Of a DNA stretch of 64,000 nucleotides, positions 20,829 to 30,273 are shown piece after piece. Every line of letters begins with the position of its first letter. Position 1 is the first letter of the stretch. The translations under genes were made by a program, and so were the position numbers. This DNA comes from Blastomussa wellsi. Lineage: Eukaryota > Cnidaria > Anthozoa > Scleractinia > Plerogyridae. A model generated the notes under the pieces. That model had not been told where the DNA came from and ran no database searches. It worked only from the letters and a program-made list of their open reading frames with translations. Location: the NCBI GenBank assembly GCA_947652115.1, contig OX393561.1, positions 93,907-157,906 of the forward strand, written 5' to 3'.

Positions 20829-21095
20829 ATGGCTGAGCAAGTGACGTTGCAGGATATGGAAGAAGCCCTCGCGGAAATTGACATTGAAAAACTGTTTGAA
20901 CAAATTCGGAATAAACAAATTCGGAACGCGTTCTTCGGACGCATACCCCCGGAAGCCTTGGAGCGGCTGCCCGAACCTCTGCTTCCAAAACCAGGCCCCA
21001 TCGCTCCTCCAAGGCGAAAAAGAGGGACGCCAGACAGCGTTCTAAAAATGTTTGATCCAGTCCGTCCACAGACAGTAAAATCGAAAGAAAAATAA
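20829..21095 (+). CDS. Small protein beginning MAEQV, element B version, 88 aa
   Basis: The ATG at 20829 follows the end-module gene by about 80 bases. The N-terminus (MAEQVTLQDMEE, then IDIEKLFEQIRNK) matches the element A protein at 4921. The remainder is Pro-rich and basic (LPEPLLPKPGP, PPRRKRG). The stop lies at the left breakpoint of the polymerase inversion, so the last residues may not be the original ones. Function is unknown. The conserved place just upstream of the replication gene suggests a replication accessory or a small regulator. Confidence 0.6.
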   Translation: MAEQVTLQDMEEALAEIDIEKLFEQIRNKQIRNAFFGRIPPEALERLPEPLLPKPGPIAPPRRKRGTPDSVLKMFDPVRPQTVKSKEK

Positions 21096-23460
21096 GCCCA
21101 AGATCTTTTTACACAGACGGGCGTCTTCGTATTGGTGCGATCTTATTTTTGTTACACCGGCTTCGTGGTAGCGCGTGAAAACGATGCTCGGGCCTCCGAC
21201 CACAGCGCCTTTCAACATTTGGTATGCTTCTTGCCTTGGACTCCAAAGATCCGCGCCTCTCTCAACCGCTCCCCGGAGTAAGTAGTGCAAACTCACCCCC
21301 GGGACACTGACCGCGTCTTTCAAGATGTCGATTCCTTTTTCGGTGTAGAAAGCCCGCATCCTTTCCAAAGCCTCGAGGCCAGGGGCCACGTCGAGATTGT
21401 TGTAAAAACGTAACCAATCCGCGAATTTGCGCATTCCCTTTTCTTTGAACAGGCGATTGCATCCTTCCCATTTTTCTTTCGAGAGCAGGTACTCGTTCTT
21501 CAGACGCGAGTACCACTCTGGATAGTCCGGGAGCCCTGGATAGTCGAGCTTTTTGGGCGAATCGAACCACTCGTACGGAAAACACGATTTCTCTGAGGCA
21601 CATTCGTAAGCTTTCACCCACTTTTCGTAGCTGGTCCCCGGGCCAAGATAATTTATTATGTCGAGGAAACGAAAGCCCCAGGTCAGCAAGAACATCACCT
21701 TTTTTCGCTACTCTGATTTTTCCGGTTGTGTCAGCAAGCCGCTCCACAAAGAAGCTTTTGATCAAGTTCAGATCGTAGCTTTCCGAGTTGAACCCGACAA
21801 CAGGCACCTGGTCGCACCATTCCCCAATTTTTTGCCGCTGCTTTTTTGGCAGCAGGTCAAAGTCTTCTGGCACGAACTCCTCCCAGACTTTGCGCCGGAT
21901 GTTTTTCCCGCGTCTCTACAGCTCTTTCATAAACTTGCGTATTAGTACTTTTGGGTCTCTTTCGCAGATGTGGGTGGGAGATCTTTCGAGCGTGTCGCCG
22001 ATGCTAACCGAATTTGGTACGTGCACTCTCTCGATCGTAAGCATGGACGTGGGCTCCTTCCGCTGAGTCTTGTCGCCAAATGCTTCGAAATCAAAGAGGA
22101 TCGCGTGCGGGAAGCTTTTTGTTTTGGACTGCGGAGGTTCGGCGTCGATTTCTCCAACTTCACATGCCCAAACCTGGACCACGCGGTAACCAGCCCCTAT
22201 GAGAGCTTCTGTACGCCAATCTGTGGCCTTCCGCCTGTCTTCGCGCGTTTGGTCGCCACGGAAGATTTTTTTGAAACGATCGTGTGTGAAACATTTTCGA
22301 CACCCATGCCAATGGCAACCATGGTATTGAAAAACAGTCTTTGTTTCTGGGTGCCAGCCGTCGACTGGTGCACCTAGAATCCGCCTCTCACCTCAGTGTC
22401 CACACATTGCGTGGTGGATGTGGATTTTCCGCCGCTTGGCTTCATTTTCAAGCCACACCAGAGATTTTTTGGAAGCGGTTTCTGGATAAAACGCTTTTTC
22501 GAAAGCTGTCTGTGGGGCTTCGACTTTTTCATCCGGGCAAACAATTTTCGTATTCCCTTGAGAACACGTTTGGACATGCCGTTGTAGATTGTTAACTCGT
22601 GTGAATCTCGTACAGCAATCCACACACGCATAAATTTTCGCAAGCTTTGCTATGTTTTTTATCAAAAAAGCATGTCCCTCCCAGATGCCGATTGTCATAA
22701 TGTTTTTCAGCTTGGCTGGAGCGTTTCGTCTTAATATGCCAAACCACTTCGCCAGATTTTTCTTGCTCAGGCTCATAAACTTTGATGCCAAGCCAATCTG
22801 AAAAAGCCACTTTTTTGTTTAGATGCTTTTCAACCTCTTCTAAATCGTCAAAAGACGTTTTTGAATCGTCAAGAGACGTTTTTGGAATGTCTTTTGGAAA
22901 TTTTGCGAAATCGTAGAAATTCTTGGCAAGTTCTCTGGCCGCTGCTGTACTTCTATCCGGTCTGGCTCCTCGATGCACAGCAATACAGCGCCAGAGACAC
23001 AAATTATCTTGGAAAGTGTCCAACGCCACCATTGCATTGCTATGTGCAAGGTTGCGTAGCCAGTCTGGCAAGGGACCTGTCCCTAACAAAGGTTGACGAT
23101 CGATAACAACTTTCACAAAGACATCTTCATAGGCAACGAACCTCCACCTTGTGTCCGGTCTTTCGACATTGTCGACATTCAGACGGTCCGCTTCCCTTTC
23201 ATTCAAATATTTTTCCGCTTCTGAAAATCGGTTTATCCAGGGCGAACCTTTATATTGTTGATAAAACAACATCATCTTTCCCTCTTCAATGTGTTGCAGC
23301 CAATAAGAACAAGCGTACCTTATATACATCGAGGTGTTAACATTTGCCCGGATCTTTTCCATGATTTTCTCTGTCATGTTTTCGTTTCGCGCCGGGATCG
23401 CCCAGTTTATAAAACGGCGTCCTCTTTCCATTCCCTCAGCTTCTGGTTCATGCAAGAACC
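21096..23460. other. Inverted segment inside element B
   Basis: The first half of the polymerase lies here on the minus strand and the second half starts at about 23460 on the plus strand. The two halves face away from a common point instead of running head to tail. Turning this segment over would put both halves in the same direction behind the MAEQV gene. A short direct repeat, CATGCAAGA, sits at the right joint (23449-23470). The left joint is near 21092-21098. Confidence 0.8.
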
Positions 23461-23482
23461 ATGCAAGAGATTTCGACCCCAA
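21096..23482 (-). pseudogene. polB: Protein-primed family-B DNA polymerase, N-terminal half (inverted and broken)
   Basis: The gene can be followed from about 23455 down to about 21096. The N-terminal domain (22592-23455) has TFQDNLCLWRCIAVHRG. Next comes a Cys/His finger (ACVDCCTRF, NNLQRHVQTC, about 22590-22640). A QYHGCHWHGCRKCF motif near 22300-22327 resembles the Vsr-like nuclease insert of Polinton polymerases. The exonuclease has Exo I (ILFDFEAF, about 22100) and Exo II (GFNSESYDLNL, about 21780), and the terminal-protein-like region GPGTSYEKWVKAYE starts near 21650. It ends at KIRSHQYEDARLCKK, just before the polymerase palm. Frame changes or stops lie near 22700, 22385, 21916 and 21690. 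It would copy the linear genome using a protein primer. Confidence 0.85.
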
Positions 23483-24722
23483 CGCCCTCTATCTGTCGAC
23501 CATGCTGAGAGAAATGCCTTGCGGAAAGGAAAGGGTCGAACACTTCAACTGTCCAGAGGACGGAGCGTTTGTGATAACGCACAGGCTCAAAAGAGGAACA
23601 TTGTTCGGATTCGCCGAGGTCGACATAGAGATTCCAGAGGCCATGCACTCGAAGTTCGAGGAAATGTGCCCATTCTTCTACAACAAAAAGGTGCCGGACG
23701 CAGTTGTCCCGGAACACATGTTCGAATACTTGCGCCAAACGGGCAGAAACCGCGGAGACGGGAAAAAACTCGTGGGAGCTTTGTCCGCAAAGAGACTTTT
23801 GCTCTTTGCGCCTCTGCTGCGATGGTATGTTAACCACGGGGCGGTTATCACAAACGTTTACAGAACAATCGATTACAAACCAGGCAAGATATTTCCCTGG
23901 TTCGTGGAGCAGGTCACCGAGGCGCGACGGACAGGAGACGTGGAAAAAAGCAAGTCGCTGCTGGCAGGCGTTTTCAAGCTGCTTGGGAACAACGGGTACG
24001 GAAAGTTGATCGAAGCGTTGGAGCGGCAGACGAGCGTGATTTACACCAAAGATGTGAAAGTGGTCGACAGGGCTCTGCGAAGCGTTTATTTCTCCGACCT
24101 TGATGAGATTGGGCCGGCGTATGAGCTGGAAAGCCGGAAGCAAAGAATCACAATCAAACGGCCGTTTCAGGTTGGAATCGCCGTCTACCAGCTGGCAAAG
24201 CTGCGGATGCTGGAATTCTATTTTGACTTCCTCGAAAAAATATTTCGACCGACGAGATTTTGAGCTGATACAGATGGACACAGACAGCAACTACATGGCC
24301 ATCTCCGCGGAGCGTCTCGAGGATCTTGTCAAACCGGAGCTGCGGGCGGAATTCGAGGCGCAGAAACAGCAGTGGCTGGCTTGGGACAAATGGAGCGGCC
24401 GCACGCCCGGGCTCTTCAAGCTCGAGTGCGAGGGTAGCCGGATGATCGCGCTCTGCTCAAAATGTTACTTCATCGACGACGAAGCGGGCAAAAATAAGAA
24501 GTTCAGCACGAAAGGAGTTTCGAAGAGGCAAAACGAAATATCCTGGCAGCGTTTCAAAGCAGCTTTGGACGGAAACAAGGACATGGCAACAAACAGAGGT
24601 TTCAGGATGCGGGAAGGAAAGATTGTCACTTATGAACAGCAGAAACTGGGGCTGAGCGCCTTTTATGACAAAAGGTGGGTGCTGCCCGACGGAATTTACA
24701 CAGAACCAATAGAATTTCACTT
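23460..24722 (+). pseudogene. polB: Protein-primed family-B DNA polymerase, C-terminal half (broken)
   Basis: Starts abruptly with motif A (DFDPNALYLS, about 23472). It continues with the palm and fingers (motif B GNNGYGKLIE, about 23985) and motif C (MDTDSNYMA, about 24275), then the thumb through IALCSKCYFIDD and KGVSKRQN to a C-terminus near 24722. Motif C keeps both catalytic Asp residues. A one-base shift in an A-run near 24236 breaks the frame. The upstream half is on the opposite strand (21096-23482) because of the inversion. The gene converges on the minus-strand late genes and ends about 5 bases from the next one. Confidence 0.88.
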
Positions 24723-24726
24723 AAGT

Positions 24727-24966
24727 TTATTTGGCAGCATTTGCGCTTCCGCCAACAGAAGCTTTGGCAGATGTTGATTTGGCAGCCTTTGGGGTTGAAA
24801 GCCCAAGAGCTCGGACAACCTCGCGTGGGCCCAAACCTTCCAAACCCTCCATTAACAAAGGGTCGACAAGATAGGCTTGTTTTCGAACAAGAGTTTTTCT
24901 ATTGGCATGAACAAAATTTTTGTAGTTGCCTTTTTGAATTAACACACCTTTGCGGCCACTTCCCAT
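24727..24966 (-). CDS. Small basic protein, 79 aa
   Basis: The first ATG in frame is at 24966 (MGSGRKGVLIQKG). The protein is rich in Lys, Arg and Ala, with a C-terminal AKSTSAKASVGG tail. The composition suits a DNA-binding or core virion protein, but no family is recognised. It is the last gene of the minus-strand block and converges with polB. The frame is open over its whole length, which makes it one of the few undamaged genes in the element. Confidence 0.55.
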   Translation of the reverse strand: MGSGRKGVLIQKGNYKNFVHANRKTLVRKQAYLVDPLLMEGLEGLGPREVVRALGLSTPKAAKSTSAKASVGGSANAAK

Positions 24967-25016
24967 TTTTAAAAAGAACACCCATTTCTTTAAAAGGGTG
25001 GCCCACCGGTTAGATG

Positions 25017-25771
25017 TCAGCCGGCGGGAGAACGCTCGGCAAGGGTGCGGTTGAAACGTTCAAAAATGGCCTGGTCGCGGTTAATCTCGGGGCGCCCGCG
25101 GCGAATAAAGGTTTTATGCTTTTCCATTTCTTTCGACACGGCTCCCATGAATTCGCGCTCTGGGTCAACCTGCAGCAGTTGTGGCCATTGGAGTGGCCCG
25201 CGTTTGTAAATTTTCTGAAAAGCCCGCGCGACCTCATCAGAATTTTTCGAAGTCAAGGCTTCGGCTTCTTTGAACCGGCTGGCCACGTCGACGACGGTAA
25301 GCGCATATTTGTAAACTTTGCGGCCGTGGGGCAATTTGTCGTGAGGCCAAAAAAGAAGGTCCGCCTGGTGGACCGCATTGGGCGTGGGAACATCAAATTT
25401 TGGTCTTGGAATGTGCCCCGGAGCGGGCAGATAAATCTGCCACAGAGCTTGTTTGACCAACCACTTTTTGCGGCGTCTTCAGACACTTTTGCGGCCTCGG
25501 ATAATTTTTTGACACCTGCAACGCCTTTCCAATAACCACCAGGGTGAAATTTTATCTGTGCGTTTCTCGCAATCCAGTCAAGAAGTTTGGTGCGGTCACG
25601 CATGTATTTTCCGTACGCAGCTTGGTACGCCTCGAGAGCTTTATCATGCCGCACTTTTTCTTCAAGCGCAGCTTTGTCGCCGCCACCAAAAGCCCTCGCG
25701 AGATAATTTCCGCCGATGAAAGCCGCTGCATTCAGCACAGCTCCGCCAACCATTATTGCGATACTTGCCAT
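25017..25771 (-). pseudogene. int: Retrovirus-like (DDE) integrase joined to an N-terminal membrane segment; frameshifted and C-truncated
   Basis: An ATG at 25771 opens a short hydrophobic segment (MASIAIMVGGAVLNAAAF) and a charged linker. In the same frame comes the integrase N-terminal region (GGYWKGVAGVKKLSEAAKV). After a frame change near 25465 the catalytic core appears: HQADLLFWP gives the first Asp, LLQVDPEREFMGAV the second, and AIFERFNRTLAER the Glu. The ORF then stops at 25017 directly after the core, so the C-terminal DNA-binding part usual for Polinton integrases is absent. The enzyme inserts the element into host DNA. The membrane-segment part may be a separate virion protein fused to or read into the integrase. 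Confidence 0.85.
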
Positions 25772-25818
25772 TTTTTTTTCTTATATTTATTTTTTCAAAA
25801 TGTTGGTCGAAAGGATTT

Positions 25819-26040
25819 TCAGACGTTGGTCGGAAGGATTTTCTGGTCCTCCAAATATTTTTAGAGCGCAAGGCTCCCCGCCATCACAGCTGTGAACAAT
25901 CCATAGTTTTCGAAGGAATTTGAAGGGTCAGCTGTAAAACTTTTCTTGAACGTTTTTTTGGCCACCCGGCCAATGCCCGCAGCGAGGCCGACGAGGGTTG
26001 GGGAATCCATGGCGATTTTGACGAGCTTGTTGTCAGACAT
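25819..26040 (-). pseudogene. Small membrane-associated protein with one nonsense codon
   Basis: The ATG at 26040 opens a 59-codon ORF (MSDNKLVKIAMDSPTLVG, then ENYGLFTAVMAGSLAL) that hits TAA at 25861-25863. The same frame continues with KYLEDQKILP to a TGA at 25819-25821, so the natural product was probably 73 residues. The Gly/Ala-rich hydrophobic patches suggest a small membrane or capsid-associated protein. It lies between the integrase and a coiled-coil gene in the minus-strand block. Function unknown. Confidence 0.6.
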
Positions 26041-26067
26041 GTTGGTTATAGAAAGAGAGAAAATTAT

Positions 26068-26539
26068 TTAATTGGAAATTTTTACCTGCAAGTTTAACAC
26101 TTTCCAAAGTAACTCTTTCCATTCTTGATCACTTAGCTCTTTCACATTTTCCAATTTCCTAATTAATTCTTCCTTTTCTTGAACATTTATCACTTCCAAA
26201 TTTTCCAAAAGTATTTTTAGCGCTTTACAAACCACTTCTAACATTTTTTCCACATTTTCCTCATTTCGCTCGTTTACCGAAAGAATTTTTGTAGCTTCAC
26301 AAACCACTTCTAACACCTTTTCCACATTTTTCACCTTTTTCACGTTTTCCTCATTTTCCTCATTTTCCTCATCTTTCTCATCTTCCTCAATTTCCTCCGC
26401 CGACGTGAGATCAGGATTTTTGACAAGCCAAACGAAACTTTGTGACAAAGCAACACTTTGTGAAATACCACCAAAATAAGCCAATGCCTCCTGCTGCTGC
26501 GGTGGTCACCGCAAACGGGGTTAAGCTGATTTTCTGCAT
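26068..26539 (-). pseudogene. Membrane-anchored acidic coiled-coil protein, frameshifted
   Basis: The ATG at 26539 gives MQKISLTPFAVTTAAAGG, a hydrophobic N-terminus. After a frame change around 26480 the product becomes very rich in Glu, Lys and Asn (EEIEEDEKDEENEENEEN). Two internal repeats follow, VEKVLEVVCEATKIL and VEKMLEVVCKALKIL. The stop is at 26068. The acidic, heptad-like region predicts a coiled coil. No named family; probably a small structural protein of the virion. Confidence 0.55.
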
Positions 26540-26727
26540 TTTATATTCTGCAAAATATATTGAAATGAATTTTTTTCCCTTCTCAGTCCATATCGCGAAT
26601 GCCCTTTTTGGGTTGCGGTGGAGATTCTTGCGTCAGCAGCCACTCGCTTGGGGTTTTTGGCGGGCTTTGTGGCAGCGCTCGGAGTTTGTGAAGTTACTTG
26701 GCTTTCCTGCTGCTGTTATTCAACCAT
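26521..26727 (-). pseudogene. Small basic protein with early nonsense codon
   Basis: The ATG at 26727 is followed after two codons by TAA. The frame then stays open to 26521, with QTPSAATKPAKNPKRVAA and a basic tail. Eighteen bases at its 3' end overlap the start of the next gene, as in compact viral genomes. The Ala/Lys/Pro composition suggests a nucleic-acid-binding or histone-like minor protein. Identification is by composition and position only. Confidence 0.45.
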
Positions 26728-26775
26728 TGTATGGGAAAACAAAAAATTAGTTTAATAAAAAAAATTTGTGAGGAA

Positions 26776-27349
26776 TTATTCAGCGGTTGGTGAGGAAAGC
26801 TCAGCGGTTGGTGAGGAATCTTCCGATTTTGCTTCGCTTTCCCAATCAATGTATTTTGAAATGATCAGCGCCGCGTCGGCTGTTGAGAGAAAATGTCCGC
26901 ACTTGAGTGCAATGCGGCCAGCAAGTTTGGTGAGATCTTTCTGGATGAAATGGGAGTTTCTGAGTTCTTTTTGACAAGCTTCGATGTCTTTGATGTTTTT
27001 GACCATTCCGACCGCTTTTGTCACAAGAAAAATGAAGCTGTCGATCAAGCTGTCAGATGTCTTTGAGCCTTCAAAGGCATCCAAACGTTTGATGTAATTC
27101 TGAACATCTTTGTAGGAGAGGCGCTTGACCTGATCGTGCGACATGCAGTTGCACGCCGAGGGTTTCTTTGGATTTTCCTGCCGAAACCAGCACGGCCAGC
27201 TGCTCGCGAAGAGCGGGAATATCAGGCTGCAATGAAGAGACATTGTCGGGCGCGCTGTTTGGCTCAGCTTCAAGCATGTTCATAACTTCGGCCATCACTT
27301 GGTCGTCGAAATCAACATCGGCCATCACGACGTCTTCGAAAGCACTCAT
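26776..27349 (-). pseudogene. Conserved hypothetical virion gene, frameshifted
   Basis: The ATG at 27349 begins MSAFEDVVMADVDFDDQVM, an acidic N-terminus. After a frame change near 27160 it continues with MSHDQVKRLSYKDVQNYI and a helical domain (SLIDSFIFLVTKAVGMV, then FLSTADAALIISKYI) to a stop at 26776, about 190 residues. Two SSPTAE-like repeats form the tail. Its place next to the packaging ATPase suggests a late or assembly role. I know no characterised function. Confidence 0.55.
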
Positions 27350-27373
27350 TTTTGTCTATATTGGTTTCTTTTT

Positions 27374-27963
27374 TTAATTGCGAACAAATTTTCTTCCCAA
27401 AGGGTGCCGAAGTGCGAACACAAGGAAGGAAAACTTATTTTCCTTCAACCTCGAAACATATTCTTTCTTTTCATCTGGAGAAAGATCGCCGCCGAATTCT
27501 TCAAAAACCGTTTTCAAAGTCTTCTGTGAGGGAGTATAGAAAGGCACAAGCGCAGCCACGTTTTCGCGGAAAGAAGCTGTGATGCCGGTCATCTTCTGCG
27601 TCAGCACCCACACGCTGAATCCCATATGGCGGGCGCTGAATGCGAGCTTGACCAGCGTACCTGAGCGCTTTTCACATCTTTCTTGTCTGCGCAGTCATCG
27701 AGAATTATGAGCGTGTTGGTGCCCTCGTAAAGCCAGGTGATGAGCTTCAACCAGGGCTCAACTTGGTCTTGTTCACAAACGACAACCTCAAAACGCGGGT
27801 CCTTTTCAGCGAAACGATGATAAGTCTTGTTATACACGAATGTTGGGCAGATAAGCGCGATGTAGTCGTACTTGCCGCTGAAAGGCCCGCAGAGCTGGTC
27901 CACCACAAACTGCGATTTGCCTGAATTTGTCGGGCCCACGATGAGAGCGTTGAACGGTATGTT
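27374..27963 (-). pseudogene. FtsK/HerA-type genome-packaging ATPase, frameshifted
   Basis: Walker A (GPTNSGKSQF) lies about 10 residues in, at roughly 27935-27906. Walker B (TLIILDDCAD) is at about 27695. After a frame change near 27650 the sensor region GFSVWVLTQK and the C-terminal domain follow to 27374. Length, motif order and place next to the capsid gene match the A32-like ATPases of Polintons, adintoviruses and related viruses, which pump DNA into the capsid. No ATG lies in frame upstream of the Walker motif (a stop precedes it at about 27975), so the start codon seems lost. Confidence 0.88.
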
Positions 27964-27975
27964 GTTTGGATTATA

Positions 27976-29161
27976 TTATACTTGCACAGACTCAAATTGC
28001 CGCCCCAAAATACTCATTTGTGCGTCTCTGATCACGAAAATGTGGCAGTTCACTTTGCCTCCTCCGCTCGCTTTCCGCTCGAGCTCGAGCAGAACCCCGT
28101 TTTTCGTGTTCACAAGCCGTGTGCCACTGCCGTGCAGCGTCTGATCTGTCATGGAGCGCAGATCGACCAGAAGCCCGAACTTGTCTTCGCTCCAGAACTT
28201 TGTCTTGTTCATGTGGGGCGTTATTTTCTGCGGAAAGAAGCGGCGGACCATCTCCCACATGTCCCTCTTTGTGATGCCGGTGTTGTAGAGCCTGTTGGGC
28301 TTGCCTTTCACCGTGACGTTGACTTTCGTGAGGCCGGGGTTGATGAGCTTTCAAGGACCTACTCTGGGGGTTGATACTGAGGTTAATCTTTTCATCGCTT
28401 TTGGGGAAGGTGTGCGTTTTAAGAAGATGGACGTCATCAAAGGCGAATGGCTTCCCATTCTTGTAAACATTTCTCGCCTCAGTCGCCAGAGGCTTGCTGC
28501 TCATCATTTCGTAGTCGATCTTGACGTTTTTCAGCTTGTAGTTCAGTTTTTCCAGATCAGAGCCTTTGACAACCTGAAAGGCTGTGCAAGGGTCAGCTGA
28601 AACAAGAGTTCTTGATAGAGCGCATGGGGATAAAAGACTCCGTGGTCGGTCAGTATCTGGTGGTCCAGCCGAATCCGATATTCGGTGCCATTAAACTTCG
28701 GCGAGCGCGTTTTCCGCGTCAACACCCGAGGTTTTCTTATCCTCAGTATTCGAGCGGATCTTGCAGAGATCCTCGCTTTGAATTCCGTCGAGCTGCCTGT
28801 TGTTTCGCTCCTCCTGTGAGAGAAAAAGGTCCTCCCAGGTCTTGTAGATGTCATAACCACCAATGGTCTGCAGATCTGCGACCCCGAACTTCACAACCAG
28901 CCTGTCGACCAGAGCGCGCCCGACGTTTTGTACGAGGAAGTTGTTGGGGTCACCTCTAGAAAGATCTATGTTGAAAATTAGTGCGAGCGAGCCGGGCACG
29001 AGGACCTCGTTCTTACCCAGCTTTGGCACGTAAACATTCAGGGTATCGCCGGGGTTGGCCTCGCTTGGATTGAAGGTGAAGCGTTGCGTTGCACGCTCGA
29101 ATTTATCCGTGTTGAGATTTTTTTCTGTGTGTGATGGACGAAGGTTTGCTTGCACCGCCAT
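27976..29161 (-). pseudogene. Major capsid protein (double jelly-roll), broken
   Basis: The ATG at 29161 opens MAVQANLRPSHTEKN, followed by PGDTLNVYVPKLGKNEVLVP and DPNNFLVQNVGRALVDRL in the first jelly roll. LDHQILTDHGVFYPHAL comes near 28640. KITPHMNKTKFWSEDK and GSGTRLVNTKNGVLLEL mark the second half, ending at 27976. These are hallmarks of the hexon-like capsid proteins of animal Polintons and adintoviruses. At least three frame changes (near 28700, 28580 and 28345) disable it, and some residues near the last one appear to be deleted. It would form the outer shell with the penton protein. Confidence 0.88.
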
Positions 29162-29196
29162 ATATTAAACAGAAAATTTTTTTTATTTAATAGACA
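29162..29196. promoter_or_regulatory. Probable two-way promoter between capsid and membrane-protein genes
   Basis: Thirty-five AT-rich bases separate divergent ATGs at 29161 (minus) and 29197 (plus). A TATATTAAA-like box and a poly-T run are present. Any control of both late genes must lie here or in the coding ends. Inferred from gene layout. Confidence 0.35.
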
Positions 29197-30273
29197 ATGG
29201 CGGAAGGTGGCGATTCACATCCCTTTGGACACGAAGACCCTGACCTTGACGATGCAATCGACAACGATGGCGATGACGATGAACAAGAGGTAAATCGTCA
29301 AAACACAACCGGTCCTCTTGTGCCGGGCACCGCGTCGACACCCTATCATGGCGGCGAAGAAATTGAAATGGAAACAAGGCTTCACGAACAGAGCGGGCTG
29401 CCTGACGTATCCTATGTTGAAACGCCTTTGTTGGGTGATTTTGTTGACAAAAAAACAACTCTTGAAAAAGGTTTAAATTTGCTCAAAAAGGCTTTCTCAA
29501 ATATAAACTTCAGAAAATTAGGTCCAATTGGTTTCTCCAAAAAGGCTGGAAATGATACAAAAATTGTTCGTTTTGGTCCAAAAGGTGGTGAGGCTGAAAT
29601 TTTCAGAAAAGACGGGCGTGGTATTCTCAAAAGTTTCATAGACAAGAACAAAGAAGCCCTTGGGCCACCAACTGAAACTCTGATTGCTCAAGATGATGAG
29701 AGCATAAGAGAACAACGCCAGGAATTGAGAGAGGCTGAACAACAATTAAGAGAGGCTGAAAAAAGTGCTGCAGAAAAGGAAAAAACTACAGAAGGGGTTC
29801 GAAATCTGAGAGTCAGACTTGAGCACACTCAAGCAAGGATTGATGCAAACGATGAGAACGCATCACCCTCTGAAAAAGAAGCCGCGGAAGCAAGAGTTGT
29901 AGAAAGAACCGAGGAGCTTACACGTCTGCAAACGCAGATTGCGGAAAGAGAAAGAGCTATGCCGCTTCGAGAACGCGTAAAAGAGATCTTTAAAAAATAC
30001 GGCGTGACAGTTACATCATTCCTTCTTGCGGCTGGAGTCACTATCGGCGCCGTCGTCGGCGTCATAAACAACTCGCTGAAAGCCACCGCAAAAGGGCTGG
30101 GAAATGGTTTGAAAGAGATTGGCAAAAAACTCGCTGGAATCCTTCCCGGGTTAATTGGCTCGATTGTTAGTTTCCTCTTCAAAGCTGCTGGCAAGGCAAT
30201 TGGTTTTCTGACAGAGCACACATGGCTTCTGATTTTGGGTGTGGTGGCATTTTTGATAGAGAGCCGGCGTTAA
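29197..30273 (+). CDS. Virion-associated membrane-active protein candidate, 358 aa, intact
   Basis: An ATG at 29197 opens the longest undamaged ORF of the element. An acidic N-terminus (residues 1-40) is followed by a conserved-looking FGPKGGEAEIFRK segment (about 125). A Glu/Arg-rich coiled coil (about 165-260) comes next, then a C-terminal hydrophobic block of repeated Gly/Ala helices (VTSFLLAAGVTIGAVVGV; LAGILPGLIGSIVSFLF; a last segment LLILGVVAFLI). Similar proteins recur in cnidarian Polintons. The helices could insert in or disrupt membranes during entry or assembly, but this is inference. It overlaps the 3' end of the convergent gene by 4 bases. Confidence 0.75.
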   Translation: MAEGGDSHPFGHEDPDLDDAIDNDGDDDEQEVNRQNTTGPLVPGTASTPYHGGEEIEMETRLHEQSGLPDVSYVETPLLGDFVDKKTTLEKGLNLLKKAFSNINFRKLGPIGFSKKAGNDTKIVRFGPKGGEAEIFRKDGRGILKSFIDKNKEALGPPTETLIAQDDESIREQRQELREAEQQLREAEKSAAEKEKTTEGVRNLRVRLEHTQARIDANDENASPSEKEAAEARVVERTEELTRLQTQIAERERAMPLRERVKEIFKKYGVTVTSFLLAAGVTIGAVVGVINNSLKATAKGLGNGLKEIGKKLAGILPGLIGSIVSFLFKAAGKAIGFLTEHTWLLILGVVAFLIESRR

